Shown here: one piece after another, positions 35,609-44,382 of the stretch
How the letters are laid out: each line of letters begins with the position of its first letter
Numbering within the stretch: the stretch's first letter is position 1
Origin: Ferruginibacter sp.
Lineage (GTDB): Bacteria > Bacteroidota > Bacteroidia > Chitinophagales > Chitinophagaceae
DNA: 64,000 bases
Assembly: GCF_028288465.1 (NCBI RefSeq)
Contig: NZ_JAQBNR010000021.1
Span: forward strand, 124,001-188,000
Reading direction: 5' to 3'
Notes under the pieces: model-generated
Databases searched by the model: none
What the model was told of the DNA's origin: nothing
Seen by the model: the letters and a program-made list of their open reading frames with translations, nothing else
Made by a program: the position numbers and the translations under genes

Positions 35609-35850
35609 TAGGAACGCTGATGACGCGGAAGGCACGGATTTAAAACGGATTTTTATCCTGCGGATGGATAGAACGCAGATGACGCGGAAAGCACAGATTA
35701 AAAACGGATTTTATCTTGCGGACGAATGGGAACACGGATGATAGAGAGCTGAACGGATAATGCGGATTGTATTTTGAGAAATTGATTAGCATAATAGACA
35801 GAAAAAAATCCGTTTTTAATCCGCCAGGATTAGTGTCATCCACGTTCCTA
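35609..35850. repeat. Palindromic intergenic repeat element with internal direct repeats
   Basis: Ends are inverted: TAGGAACG (35609-35616) and CGTTCCTA (35843-35850), with GATGAC / GTCATC next to them. Inside, a ~59-bp unit starting GAACGCTGATGACGCGGA (35612) is repeated starting GAACGCAGATGACGCGGA (35671), with a degraded third copy near 35730. A related element sits at 50880. No coding capacity. Confidence 0.7.
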
Positions 35851-35872
35851 TCATGCTAAATAAATAATTATT

Positions 35873-36982
35873 ATGCTCTACAAACGCATGCCTATTGAGA
35901 AGGAATCTCCGGAGGAGATCGGTTATGGTAATATCCACTATAACCTTTCTGAAAGCTCAGTTACTGATATTACAGTCGGAGAATTAAATCTTTCAATTAA
36001 TGACCTTACACTGGAGTACACTGGTCATCGGGGTAAACCGGCTCTTAGGGAATTGATTGTGCAGGACTTTATCAATCTTGATAAAGAAAATGTTTTACTC
36101 ACCAATGGAGCTGCCGGTGCATTGTTTATTATCAATAGTTCTCTTCTTACTGCAGATGATCATTTAATTGTTGTGCGGCCCAACTACGCAACCAATATTG
36201 AAGTGCCCTCGACCATTGGCTGCAGCATCTCGTTTATCGACCTTCATTTTGAGACAGAATGGAAACTGGACGTACAACAAATTGAGGCCGCCATTCAGCC
36301 AAACACAAAGCTGATCAGCATTACAACGCCGCACAATCCTACAGGTATGCTGATAAGCGAAGCTGCCATTGACGAAATCATTCTCATTGCAGAAAGGCAC
36401 AATATACATTTGCTGTTAGACGAAACCTACCGGGATGCCTGTTTTAAAACACCCTACCCGCTTGCTGCTACAAAAAGTAACAAGGTCATTACGGTATCTT
36501 CTTTATCAAAAGCGTTTGGTTTGCCTGGTTTGCGCATCGGCTGGTTGATCACGCAAGATGAAGTGATGATGGAACGCTTTCTTGCAGCCAAAGAAATGAT
36601 CTATATCAGCAACTCTGTGTTGGATGAAGAAGTAGCTTACCAGTTTTACCTTCAGAAAGAAAAATTCGCAACCGAAATTAATAAAAAGTGCCTGCAGAAT
36701 TTTGAAATCCTAAAAGAATGGCTTCAAAAGGAAAGCCGGATGGAATGTATTTTACCGGAAGGCGGTGTAGTGTGTTTTGCACGTTTTAAAAATAAGCTGC
36801 CAATAGATACCAACAAATTTTACGATGTCCTGATGTCTGCTTACCACACAATGGTCGGGCCCGGTCACTGGTTCAGCATGCCCGACACGTACATGCGCAT
36901 TGGCTTTGGCTGGACAAATGAGCTCGTTCTGCAACAGGGCCTGCAAAATATCAGCGCCGCTATTGATGCAAGTTTGCTATAA
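35873..36982 (+). CDS. Aminotransferase class I/II (fold type I, PLP-dependent)
   Basis: A 369-residue enzyme. Visible motifs are EYTGHRGKPALRELI, LTNGAAGALFIINSSLL, the TTPHNPTG cofactor loop, LLLDETYRD (Asp binding the pyridine N) and SSLSKAFGLPGLRIGW with the Schiff-base lysine K213; the C-terminal RIGFGW supplies the carboxylate-binding Arg. Family members transaminate amino acids or are C-S lyases or amino acid beta-decarboxylases; substrate is not evident. It starts 22 nt after the palindromic repeat element, so its promoter may lie within or just behind that repeat. Confidence 0.88.
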   Translation: MLYKRMPIEKESPEEIGYGNIHYNLSESSVTDITVGELNLSINDLTLEYTGHRGKPALRELIVQDFINLDKENVLLTNGAAGALFIINSSLLTADDHLIVVRPNYATNIEVPSTIGCSISFIDLHFETEWKLDVQQIEAAIQPNTKLISITTPHNPTGMLISEAAIDEIILIAERHNIHLLLDETYRDACFKTPYPLAATKSNKVITVSSLSKAFGLPGLRIGWLITQDEVMMERFLAAKEMIYISNSVLDEEVAYQFYLQKEKFATEINKKCLQNFEILKEWLQKESRMECILPEGGVVCFARFKNKLPIDTNKFYDVLMSAYHTMVGPGHWFSMPDTYMRIGFGWTNELVLQQGLQNISAAIDASLL

Positions 36983-37037
36983 TTAAATCCTGCTTTTTAC
37001 ATCTCAAATTATCAAGTCGGTTTTATCGATTCAAAAA

Positions 37038-37053
37038 TTAACCATCTGGTTAA
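37038..37053. promoter_or_regulatory. TetR-type operator O1
   Basis: TTAACCA TC TGGTTAA: 7-bp inverted half-sites around a 2-bp centre, directly upstream of the -33 box. The half-site is the same as in O2 at 37097, 60 bp away centre to centre. Confidence 0.75.
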
Positions 37054-37057
37054 ATTT

Positions 37058-37089
37058 TTTGCATAGTAATTATTCATCGCTTACCTTTA
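37058..37089 (+). promoter_or_regulatory. Promoter of the tetR-efflux operon
   Basis: TTTG (37058-37061), a 20-nt spacer and TACCTTTA (37082-37089, 7 of 8 positions of TAnnTTTG). It is flanked by the operators O1 and O2, an arrangement suited to tight repression. Confidence 0.7.
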
Positions 37090-37096
37090 TGTTCAG

Positions 37097-37114
37097 TTTA
37101 ACCAAATGGTTAAA
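37097..37114. promoter_or_regulatory. TetR-type operator O2
   Basis: TTTAACCA AA TGGTTAAA, a perfect 8-bp inverted repeat with a 2-bp centre, located between the -7 box and the tetR ATG at 37123. Confidence 0.8.
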
Positions 37115-37122
37115 TAATTGTA

Positions 37123-37734
37123 ATGAAGCAAAAGGATAACAATACAGAAGAAGCCATCCTGCAGGTAGCCCGCAAAGCCTTTACGCAAAAGGGGCTTACG
37201 GGAGCACGCATGCAGGATATTGCTGATGGAGCAGGTATCAATAAAGCGCTGGTACATTACTATTTTAAATCAAAGGAAAAATTATTCGCACTGATTTTTC
37301 AGCAGGAGTTCAGGAAATTCTTTTCCAACCTGGCTGCTGTTTTGTCTGATGATATCCCTTTGTTTGAAAAGATACAGCATATTGTAGCGTTGGATATTGA
37401 GCGAATCAGCCAGTTCCCGGATATGCCATTGTTTGTGCTGAACGAGATAAGCCGCAACCCCGCCATGATGGTGAAACAATTTAAACAGTTGCAGGCAAAA
37501 GACGTGCTGGCTGGCTTTCAAAAACAAATTGATGGGGAAGTAAAAAAAGGAATTATCCTGAAGATCAGTGCCCAGCAATTGCTGATCAATATCCAGTCAC
37601 TGAGCATCTTTCCTTTCGTTGCCAAACCGATGATCAGGAAGGTAATGCAGATGACGGAAAAACAATACCAGGAAATGATACAGGCACGAAAGACAGAAGT
37701 GGCGCAGTTTATTATTAATGCCATTAAAGCCTGA
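37123..37734 (+). CDS. TetR/AcrR-family repressor of the efflux operon
   Basis: A 203-residue regulator. Residues 5-52 form the TetR helix-turn-helix (EEAILQVARKAFTQKGLTGARMQDIADGAGINKALVHYYFKSKEKLF). The C-terminal part is helical and variable, with IVALDIERISQFPDMPLFVLNEISRNP, similar to the ligand domain of CecR/YbiH-type TetR proteins. It is the first gene of the run that leads to tolC-like, hlyD-like and ABC genes, and two operator-like palindromes flank its promoter, so autorepression plus control of the pump is the natural reading. The effector is unknown. Confidence 0.9.
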   Translation: MKQKDNNTEEAILQVARKAFTQKGLTGARMQDIADGAGINKALVHYYFKSKEKLFALIFQQEFRKFFSNLAAVLSDDIPLFEKIQHIVALDIERISQFPDMPLFVLNEISRNPAMMVKQFKQLQAKDVLAGFQKQIDGEVKKGIILKISAQQLLINIQSLSIFPFVAKPMIRKVMQMTEKQYQEMIQARKTEVAQFIINAIKA

Positions 37735-37769
37735 TATAAAAATGAACACCATGATTAAACTGATCAGAT

Positions 37770-39062
37770 ATGCATAAAAATAAAAGAATCCTAACTCAAC
37801 AAATACTGCTGCTGATCATCTTCCTTTCAGCACATCAATTACTGAATGCACAGCATTTGAATGAGCTTACAATAGACCAGTGTTATAAACTTGCTGCTGC
37901 TAACTCGCCGCTCTACCAGCAAAAAGCATTAACGATTGCAGCGGGCAACAAAACAGAAAAAAATATTAACCTGAAATGGTTGCCGCAACTGGACATCAAT
38001 GCTCAGGCAACCTATCAATCGGACGTTACGTCATTACCCATCAAATTGCCTAACCTCACCATTGAATCGCTGGATAAAGATCAGTACAAGGGAACGCTTG
38101 ACCTTGTGCAACCTGTGTACGATGGCGGATTGATTGCCGGGCAGAAAAAACTGCAACGCATCACAACTCAAACAGAAGCACAAAGAGTGGAAGTGGATTT
38201 GTATCAACTAAAAACTAGCATCAACAATTATTATTTTACAGCATTACTGATGGCGGAGAATGTACAATTACTGAACCTCGCAGAAGAAAATTTAAACAAC
38301 AGCCTCAAGATTGTAGCAGCGCAGGTTACAAATGGCGTAGCCATTAAAAGTAATGCAGATGTATTAAAGGCTGAATTGCTGAAAACAGCGCAGCAGAAAA
38401 TAGAATTTGCATCGGCCAAAAAAGAAGCCATTGAAATGCTGGCAATTCTTACTGGCGCTGATGTAGATCAAAATACCGTACTTTCTAAACCTGTTACTTC
38501 AATCAAAAATGCGGACACAATCGCTGCCAGACCCGAATTAAAATTGTTTGACTTTCAGCAGCAAAGTATCCAATTGCAATCACAACTTATCACTGCCAAA
38601 ACAAATCCGAAGTTGTCACTTTTTGCGGATGGCGGCTATGGCAAACCGGGACTCAATCAATTAAAAAATAGTTTTCAGTGGTTTTATATTTCGGGTGTAC
38701 GATTGAATATTCCCATTATGAGCCGCATAACACAGCAAAAAGATAAGGATGTTTTAAAGATACAGCAGCAGGTAGTAAACAAACAAAGAGAAAATTTTTT
38801 AAAAAATAACCAGCAACTTTTGGTGCGCCAAAAAGGCGAAATAGATAAATACAATCAGCTGGTGCAAAGTGATTCGGCCATTATAAACCTGCGGACTAGC
38901 ATCAGGGAAAATGCAGCGCTTCAGCTAAGCAATGGTATCATCACCTCCAACGATTTTATCAGGGAACAGAATGCAGAAAGCCAGACAATGCTGAACCAAA
39001 AATTACATGAAGTGTCGCTGCTGCAGGCGCAATACAATTATAAAATCATCACGGGTGAATAA
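37770..39062 (+). CDS. TolC-family outer-membrane efflux protein
   Basis: A 430-residue protein with signal peptide ending at LLNAQ (about residue 27). TolC features: LTIDQCYKLAAANSPLYQQKAL at the start of the first helical pair, KTSINNYYFTALLMAENVQLLNLAEENLNNSLKIVAAQVTNGVAIKSNADVLKAELLKTAQQKI in the coiled-coil, a beta segment PKLSLFADGGYGKPGLNQL, and the second repeat ending SNGIITSNDFIREQNAESQTML. It forms the outer-membrane exit duct for the ABC pump encoded by the next genes; 35 nt follow the tetR stop. Confidence 0.9.
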   Translation: MHKNKRILTQQILLLIIFLSAHQLLNAQHLNELTIDQCYKLAAANSPLYQQKALTIAAGNKTEKNINLKWLPQLDINAQATYQSDVTSLPIKLPNLTIESLDKDQYKGTLDLVQPVYDGGLIAGQKKLQRITTQTEAQRVEVDLYQLKTSINNYYFTALLMAENVQLLNLAEENLNNSLKIVAAQVTNGVAIKSNADVLKAELLKTAQQKIEFASAKKEAIEMLAILTGADVDQNTVLSKPVTSIKNADTIAARPELKLFDFQQQSIQLQSQLITAKTNPKLSLFADGGYGKPGLNQLKNSFQWFYISGVRLNIPIMSRITQQKDKDVLKIQQQVVNKQRENFLKNNQQLLVRQKGEIDKYNQLVQSDSAIINLRTSIRENAALQLSNGIITSNDFIREQNAESQTMLNQKLHEVSLLQAQYNYKIITGE

Positions 39063-39094
39063 ATCTTTGTTCAATAATTAATCAATCAGAAAAT

Positions 39095-40075
39095 ATGAAG
39101 TCGACTATTAAATTGCTTTTACTGAGCCTGGTGATAACAGCAGCTTCCTGTAAAAATGGCAATACAAAATATGATGCTACAGGAACTTTTGAAGCAGATG
39201 AAATCATTGTTTCAGCAGAAGCTACCGGTAAAATCATGAGGCTGAATGTTGAAGAAGGTGCTACACTGATAAAGGATTCGGTAGTCGGCAACATTGATCC
39301 TTCTGCTATTGAATTGCAGAAGGAACAAGCAGCTTCATCAGTAGATGCCATCACGCAAAAAACAAACGATGCGTTGCCACAGATCAATATTCTGCAAGCC
39401 CAGATGGTTGCCCAAACAAGACAAATCGCCGTGCAGGAAGAACAATTAAAAACACTGCAAAAAGAACAGGCACGCTTTACAAACCTTGTGAATGCTGGCG
39501 CTTCCCCTGTGAAACAACTGGATGATATCACCGGCCAGATAAATGTGTTACAGCAACAAATATTGGCTTCCAGAAGTCAGCTGGCGGTTTTACAGAGCCA
39601 GGTAAAATCGCAGCGCCAGTCAGTGGCCATACAAAACAGAGGCATATTAAGTGAAAAAAATCCGATGGAGAAAAAAGTGGCGCAGATTCAGGATCAACTG
39701 AATAAAACCAATATTGTAAATCCTGTTACAGGCACAGTGCTCACTAAATATGCCGATGCCAATGAGTTCACCAACACCGGTAAAGCCATCTATAAAATTG
39801 CTGATCTCAGCACCATGAAATTGCGGGCATATATCACCGGCGACCAACTGGCACAGGTAAAATTACACCAGCAGGTAAAAGTGTTGGTAGATGATGGTAA
39901 AGGAAAATACAAAGAATTGCCCGGTATCATTACGTGGATATCAGATAAAGCAGAGTTTACACCAAAAACGATACAGACAAAAGAAGAAAGAGCCAACCTG
40001 GTATACGCTATCAAGATCAATGTCAAGAACGATGGGTATTTGAAGATTGGAATGTATGGGGAAGTGAAATTCTGA
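39095..40075 (+). CDS. HlyD/YbhG-like periplasmic membrane-fusion lipoprotein
   Basis: A 326-residue adaptor anchored through a lipobox (MKSTIKLLLLSLVITAASC, Cys19). Order of domains: lipoyl half (GTFEADEIIVSAEATGKIMRLNVEEGATLIKDSVVGNID), a Gln-rich coiled-coil hairpin of about residues 70-190, the second lipoyl half (TNIVNPVTGTVLTKYADANEFTNTGKAIYKIADL) and the beta-barrel domain (MKLRAYITGDQLAQVKLHQQVKVLVDDG). It links the ABC permeases with the TolC-like duct. It matches E. coli YbhG in role; the stop codon lies within the dispersed repeat at 40070. Confidence 0.9.
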   Translation: MKSTIKLLLLSLVITAASCKNGNTKYDATGTFEADEIIVSAEATGKIMRLNVEEGATLIKDSVVGNIDPSAIELQKEQAASSVDAITQKTNDALPQINILQAQMVAQTRQIAVQEEQLKTLQKEQARFTNLVNAGASPVKQLDDITGQINVLQQQILASRSQLAVLQSQVKSQRQSVAIQNRGILSEKNPMEKKVAQIQDQLNKTNIVNPVTGTVLTKYADANEFTNTGKAIYKIADLSTMKLRAYITGDQLAQVKLHQQVKVLVDDGKGKYKELPGIITWISDKAEFTPKTIQTKEERANLVYAIKINVKNDGYLKIGMYGEVKF

Positions 40076-40092
40076 TGTCTGATTTTTTGATG
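40070..40092. repeat. Dispersed short repeat, copy 2
   Basis: Identical over 23 bp to 4066-4088. It overlaps the last codon and stop (TTC TGA) of the membrane-fusion gene, so the repeat provides the gene's 3' end. Confidence 0.7.
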
Positions 40093-40378
40093 GCTGATTT
40101 CTTTCGAGTTGTTGGTTAACGCTTTTGATTGATGGATGGTTGTATTGTTGAATGGTTATTTGGAGTTCACTGATATGAAGGGCTTACTGCTTCTTTACAT
40201 TTCTCAACATAAATAATTTACTGTCACTAGCATAATCTTTAAGCAATCAGTCCAGTCACAAAAAGCAACATTCAACAATGTAACAATCAACAATAAAGTA
40301 ATCTAACAATAAAGCAATTCAACAATTCAACAATCCAACAATAAAACAATTCAACCATACAACAATTCAACAATCCAA
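40076..40378. other. 303-bp spacer inside the efflux operon with CAACAATTC-type repeats
   Basis: No ORF. From about 40255 to 40378 the sequence is a degenerate tandem of 8-10-nt words (CAACAAT, CAACAATTC, CAACAATCC, CAACAATAAAG), more than ten copies, running right into the ATG of the ABC gene. It could be a slippage-prone leader. No promoter match was evident. Confidence 0.6.
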
Positions 40379-41299
40379 ATGCAAGCAGTAACAGTTGACC
40401 ATATCGTTAAAAAGTACGGCTCAAAAAAAGAGACTGTGACTGCATTGGATGATGTTTCGCTGGAGGTGGCTAAGGGCGAATTATTTGGGGTTATTGGTCC
40501 GGATGGAGCCGGCAAAACTTCTTTGTTCAGGATACTGACTACCCTGCTGCTGGCCGACGCTGGTAATGCTGCCGTTGACGGTTTTGATGTGGTAAAACAA
40601 TACAAGGAAATCCGCAACCGCATTGGCTATATGCCCGGCAAATTTTCTTTGTACCAGGATCTTTCGGTGGAAGAAAACCTCCGCTTTTTCGCCACCATTT
40701 TTAATACCAGCATTGAAGAAAATTATGACCTCATCAAAGAAATTTATTTTCAGCTGGAACCATTTAAAACCCGCCGTGCCGGCAAGTTATCCGGCGGCAT
40801 GAAACAGAAGCTGGCTTTGTGTTGTGCGCTGATACATCGTCCCGTAGTATTGTTCCTGGATGAACCTACTACCGGTGTGGATGCAGTGTCAAGAAAAGAA
40901 TTTTGGGAGATGCTCAGGAACCTGAAAAAACAAGGCATCAGCATTTTGGTGAGTACTCCTTATATGGACGAAGCTGAATTGTGCGACCGGGTGGCGCTGA
41001 TTCAATCCGGTAAAATTATGAGCATTGATTCACCCCAGTCTATCATCAAACAATTTACAAAAAAAATGTGGTCAGTACGTTCAGCAGAAATGTTCCGCTT
41101 GCTCAATGATCTGCAGCAATACAGCAACACGGAAAAATGTTATGCCTTTGGTGAATTTCATCACCTGGTATTAAAAAATGATGCAGAAGGAATGGATCCC
41201 GTGATGCATTACCTGGAACATCTATCCCATCATGAAATTGAAATGCAGGTGACACAGCCCAATATCGAAGATTGTTTCATCGAATTGATGAGCCAATAA
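40379..41299 (+). CDS. ABC-2 exporter ATP-binding protein (YbhF N-half-like)
   Basis: A 306-residue ATPase. Walker A GPDGAGKT, Q-loop region GYMPGKFSLYQDLSVEENL, signature KLSGGMKQKL, Walker B VVLFLDEPTTGVD and the switch His replaced by T (STPYMDEAELCDRV; canonical is TH). E. coli YbhF carries two such cassettes in one chain; here they are two adjacent genes, this one being the N-terminal equivalent. The C-terminal 90 residues (WSVRSAEMFRLLNDLQ ... NIEDCFIELM) form the accessory domain typical for ABC-2 drug exporters. It pairs with the ATPase 12 nt downstream. Confidence 0.92.
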   Translation: MQAVTVDHIVKKYGSKKETVTALDDVSLEVAKGELFGVIGPDGAGKTSLFRILTTLLLADAGNAAVDGFDVVKQYKEIRNRIGYMPGKFSLYQDLSVEENLRFFATIFNTSIEENYDLIKEIYFQLEPFKTRRAGKLSGGMKQKLALCCALIHRPVVLFLDEPTTGVDAVSRKEFWEMLRNLKKQGISILVSTPYMDEAELCDRVALIQSGKIMSIDSPQSIIKQFTKKMWSVRSAEMFRLLNDLQQYSNTEKCYAFGEFHHLVLKNDAEGMDPVMHYLEHLSHHEIEMQVTQPNIEDCFIELMSQ

Positions 41300-41311
41300 T
41301 ATTTTATCAAC

Positions 41312-42055
41312 ATGAAAGAAGCCGTTATAACAGTCAATAAGCTCACCAAAAAGTTTGGCGATTTTATTGCCACCAATGAGGTAACGTTTGAGGTAGACAA
41401 GGGAGAAATTTTTGGATTTCTCGGCGCCAACGGTGCAGGTAAAACAACCGCCATGCGGATGCTGTGCGGACTGTCCATGCCTTCCAGCGGATCGGCCACT
41501 GTAGCAGGTTTCGACGTATACAAACAAACCGAAAAAATAAAGCAAAACATCGGCTACATGAGCCAGAAATTTTCCTTGTATGAGGATCTTACCGTAACGG
41601 AGAATATTCGCTTTTATGCCGGTATCTATGGCATGGCCAGACCAGCCATCAAAGAAAAAACGGCACAGCTTTTAAACCAGCTAAACCTTACTCCCGAAGC
41701 CAATACACTGGTAAAAGCATTGCCGCTGGGATGGAAACAAAAACTGGCTTTTTCAGTTGCCATTTTTCATGAACCTAAAATTGTATTTCTGGATGAGCCA
41801 ACCGGCGGTGTTGACCCGATTACGCGGCGTGAATTCTGGAACCTGATTTACCAGGCCGCTGAAAGAGGCATTACCATTTTTGTTACTACACATTACATGG
41901 ATGAAGCAGAATATTGTAACCGGGTATCCATCATGGTAGATGGAAAAATTGAAGCGCTTGATACACCCAGGAACCTGAAAAAAACATACAATGCAAAATC
42001 AATGGATGAAGTTTTTTTACAGTTGGCGAGAGGTGCGAAGCGGAGCGACGACTAG
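41312..42055 (+). CDS. ABC-2 exporter ATP-binding protein (YbhF C-half-like)
   Basis: A 247-residue ATPase with Walker A GANGAGKT, Q-loop GYMSQKFSLYEDLTVTENI, an altered signature (LPLGWKQKL in place of LSGGQ), Walker B IVFLDEPTGGVD and switch TTHYMDEAEYCNRV. The altered signature is the same type found in the second cassette of YbhF, and complements the first cassette, which has a good signature but lacks the switch His. Together they form one asymmetric, probably single-active-site ATPase. The C-terminus SMDEVFLQLARG fits this family. Confidence 0.92.
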   Translation: MKEAVITVNKLTKKFGDFIATNEVTFEVDKGEIFGFLGANGAGKTTAMRMLCGLSMPSSGSATVAGFDVYKQTEKIKQNIGYMSQKFSLYEDLTVTENIRFYAGIYGMARPAIKEKTAQLLNQLNLTPEANTLVKALPLGWKQKLAFSVAIFHEPKIVFLDEPTGGVDPITRREFWNLIYQAAERGITIFVTTHYMDEAEYCNRVSIMVDGKIEALDTPRNLKKTYNAKSMDEVFLQLARGAKRSDD

Positions 42056-42160
42056 CCGCCAGCAGCTACTCTAGTTCTCCGCCGCGGCGTAGAAAATAAA
42101 ACGCAGTAGCAAAAAAGATACAAGATGTTTAGAGCAATTGAATAACTAACAAAAAACACA

Positions 42161-43267
42161 ATGAAGCAATTTCTCATCTTTGTTCAAAAAGAATTCTACC
42201 ACATTTTCCGTGACAGAAAATCATTGCTCATTATTATTTTGATGCCCATTGTGCAAATAATTTTATTTGGATTTGCGCTGACCAATGAAATTAAAGATTC
42301 TGATATCGCCATACTGGATGAATCCAAAGATGTTGCCACGGTTGAAATCATTCACCGGCTGGATGCCAGCCGCTATTTTAATGTTGCCCGCTACCTGCAT
42401 TCGCAGGCTGATATTGAAGCGGCGTTTAAAACCGGTAAAATAAGACTGGTCGTAGTTTTCCAAAATAAATTCCGCGAAAACCTGTTGCACGCCAACCATG
42501 CCCAGGTACAATTATTAGCCGATGCAACCGACCCAAATACCGCCACAACAGTAACCAATTATGCAACAAGTATTATCAGGGATTATCAAAATGATCTTAC
42601 CGCAAATGCTCCCCTGCCCTACCAGATTGAGCCGCAGGTAAGGATGTTGTACAACCCGCAGTTAAAGGGTGCTTATACATTTGTACCAGGGGTGATGGCG
42701 ATGATCCTGATTATTATTTCAGCCATGATGACTTCGGTTTCCATCGTACGGGAAAAAGAAATCAATACCATGGAAGTGTTGCTGGTATCGCCTTTGAAGC
42801 CATTGCTGTTTATTTTAAGCAAAGCCATTCCGTATATGTTTTTGTCCCTGGTAAATGTTTCAACCATCCTGGTCGTAAGCGTCACCTTGCTGGAGGTACC
42901 CATCAACGGAAGCCTGTTATTATTGATGGGCGAAGCCCTGCTGTTTATAACGACAGCAGTCTCATTGGGGCTGATGATTTCAAACGTAACCAATTCTCAA
43001 CAAACTGCTCAAATGATTTCTTTGCTGGGTTTAATGCTGCCAACCTTGTTGTTAGGTGGCTTTATGTTTCCGATTGAAAGCATGCCAAAGCCCTTACAAT
43101 TTATGTCGAACATCGTGCCATCCAAATGGTTTTTTATCATCGTAAAAGATGTCATGATCAAAGGCCTTGGCTTTAAAATGATCTGGAAAGAAACGCTGAT
43201 ACTTTTTGGAATGACCTTGTTTTTTCTTACCATCAGTTTCTCTAAATTCAAAATCAGGCTTGCATGA
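42161..43267 (+). CDS. ABC-2 type permease (YbhS-like)
   Basis: A 368-residue inner-membrane permease. One N-terminal helix (SLLIIILMPIVQIILFGFAL), a large periplasmic part (residues about 45-175, with AILDESKDVATVEIIHRLDAS) and five C-terminal helices starting at FVPGVMAMILIIISAMMTSVSIVREKEINTMEVLLVSPL, the standard ABC-2 layout with the conserved REKE--T-E motif. It has its counterpart in the next gene, whose start overlaps this stop by 4 nt (ATGA), so the two are translated together and probably heterodimerise. Confidence 0.92.
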   Translation: MKQFLIFVQKEFYHIFRDRKSLLIIILMPIVQIILFGFALTNEIKDSDIAILDESKDVATVEIIHRLDASRYFNVARYLHSQADIEAAFKTGKIRLVVVFQNKFRENLLHANHAQVQLLADATDPNTATTVTNYATSIIRDYQNDLTANAPLPYQIEPQVRMLYNPQLKGAYTFVPGVMAMILIIISAMMTSVSIVREKEINTMEVLLVSPLKPLLFILSKAIPYMFLSLVNVSTILVVSVTLLEVPINGSLLLLMGEALLFITTAVSLGLMISNVTNSQQTAQMISLLGLMLPTLLLGGFMFPIESMPKPLQFMSNIVPSKWFFIIVKDVMIKGLGFKMIWKETLILFGMTLFFLTISFSKFKIRLA

Positions 43268-44382
43268 AACAGTTGTCTTTTTTACTGGAAAAAGAATTCA
43301 GGCAGGTGTTTCGCAATCCTGCTATCCTGCGGTCGGTGCTCATCATGCCCATCATCCAGTTGCTCATCTTTCCATTTGCGGCCAATTACGAGGTAAAGAA
43401 TGTCTTGCTTAGTATCGTTGATCATGATCATTCTTCCTACTCACAAAAATTCATTTCAAAAATAACGGCCTCCGGTTATTTTATTTTAACCGATTACTCG
43501 CCTTCGTACAACAAGGCAATGGAATCCATTGAATCAGATAAATCAGACCTGGTAATTGAAATCCCAAAAAACTTTGAGAAAGATCTTGTAAAAGAAAATA
43601 AGAGCAGCATGCTACTTGCCGTTAATGCAGTGAATGGCGCCAAAGCCAACCTGGGCGGTGCTTACGCTGCCAACATCATCCGGGATTTCAACCAGGAAAT
43701 ACGATTGGACTGGATGACCTTTCCCGCATTCAATGCTATACCAACCATTGAAATCACATCTTCCAACTGGTACAACCCCACCATGAATTATAAAGATTTT
43801 ATGGTGCCCGGCATCCTAGTTACGTTGCTCACCATGATCGGCACATTTCTTACCTCGCTCAACATTGTGCAGGAAAAAGAAAGTGGTACCATCGAACAAG
43901 TCAACGTAAGCCCCATCAGCAAAACCACCTTTATTTTAGGTAAGCTCATCCCCTTTTGGATCATGGGTTTAATCACCCTCACCATCGGTTTGCTTATCGC
44001 CAGGTTATTTTATCAAATTGTACCCGTTGGTAACATCTCCCTGATTTATCTATTTGCCATGGTTTTTCTGCTAGCCTTATTAGGTATTGGCTTATTGATA
44101 TCAACCTATGCTGAAACCCAAACCCAGGCCACGTTTGTAGGCTTTTTTGTGATGATGGTTTTTATGTTGCTCGGCGGTTTATATACGTCCATCGACAGCA
44201 TGCCGGAATGGGCCAAATGGATCACCAAAGTAAATCCCGTTGCTTATTTTATTGAGGTAATGCGCATGATCGTTTTAAAAGGAAGCGGCTTTGCAGATAT
44301 CAAATATCACCTGCTGTCCGTACTTGGACTTGCTGTAGTGTTTAACACCTGGGCGATTTTAAATTATCATAAGCGATCATAA
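43264..44382 (+). CDS. ABC-2 type permease (YbhR-like)
   Basis: A 372-residue permease with the same topology as the previous gene product: N-terminal helix SVLIMPIIQLLIFPFAA, periplasmic domain (SIVDHDHSSYSQKFISKITASGYF), and a C-terminal bundle with FMVPGILVTLLTMIGTFLTSLNIVQEKESGTIEQVNVSPI. The two permeases plus two ATPases correspond to YbhFSR, an exporter linked in E. coli to drug and cation tolerance; what is exported here is unknown. Last gene of the operon; no clear terminator was found. Confidence 0.92.
   Translation: MKQLSFLLEKEFRQVFRNPAILRSVLIMPIIQLLIFPFAANYEVKNVLLSIVDHDHSSYSQKFISKITASGYFILTDYSPSYNKAMESIESDKSDLVIEIPKNFEKDLVKENKSSMLLAVNAVNGAKANLGGAYAANIIRDFNQEIRLDWMTFPAFNAIPTIEITSSNWYNPTMNYKDFMVPGILVTLLTMIGTFLTSLNIVQEKESGTIEQVNVSPISKTTFILGKLIPFWIMGLITLTIGLLIARLFYQIVPVGNISLIYLFAMVFLLALLGIGLLISTYAETQTQATFVGFFVMMVFMLLGGLYTSIDSMPEWAKWITKVNPVAYFIEVMRMIVLKGSGFADIKYHLLSVLGLAVVFNTWAILNYHKRS

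Noticed and set aside
40255..40378. CRISPR array
   Set aside because: The repeated words are 8-10 nt without constant spacers; no cas genes nearby.
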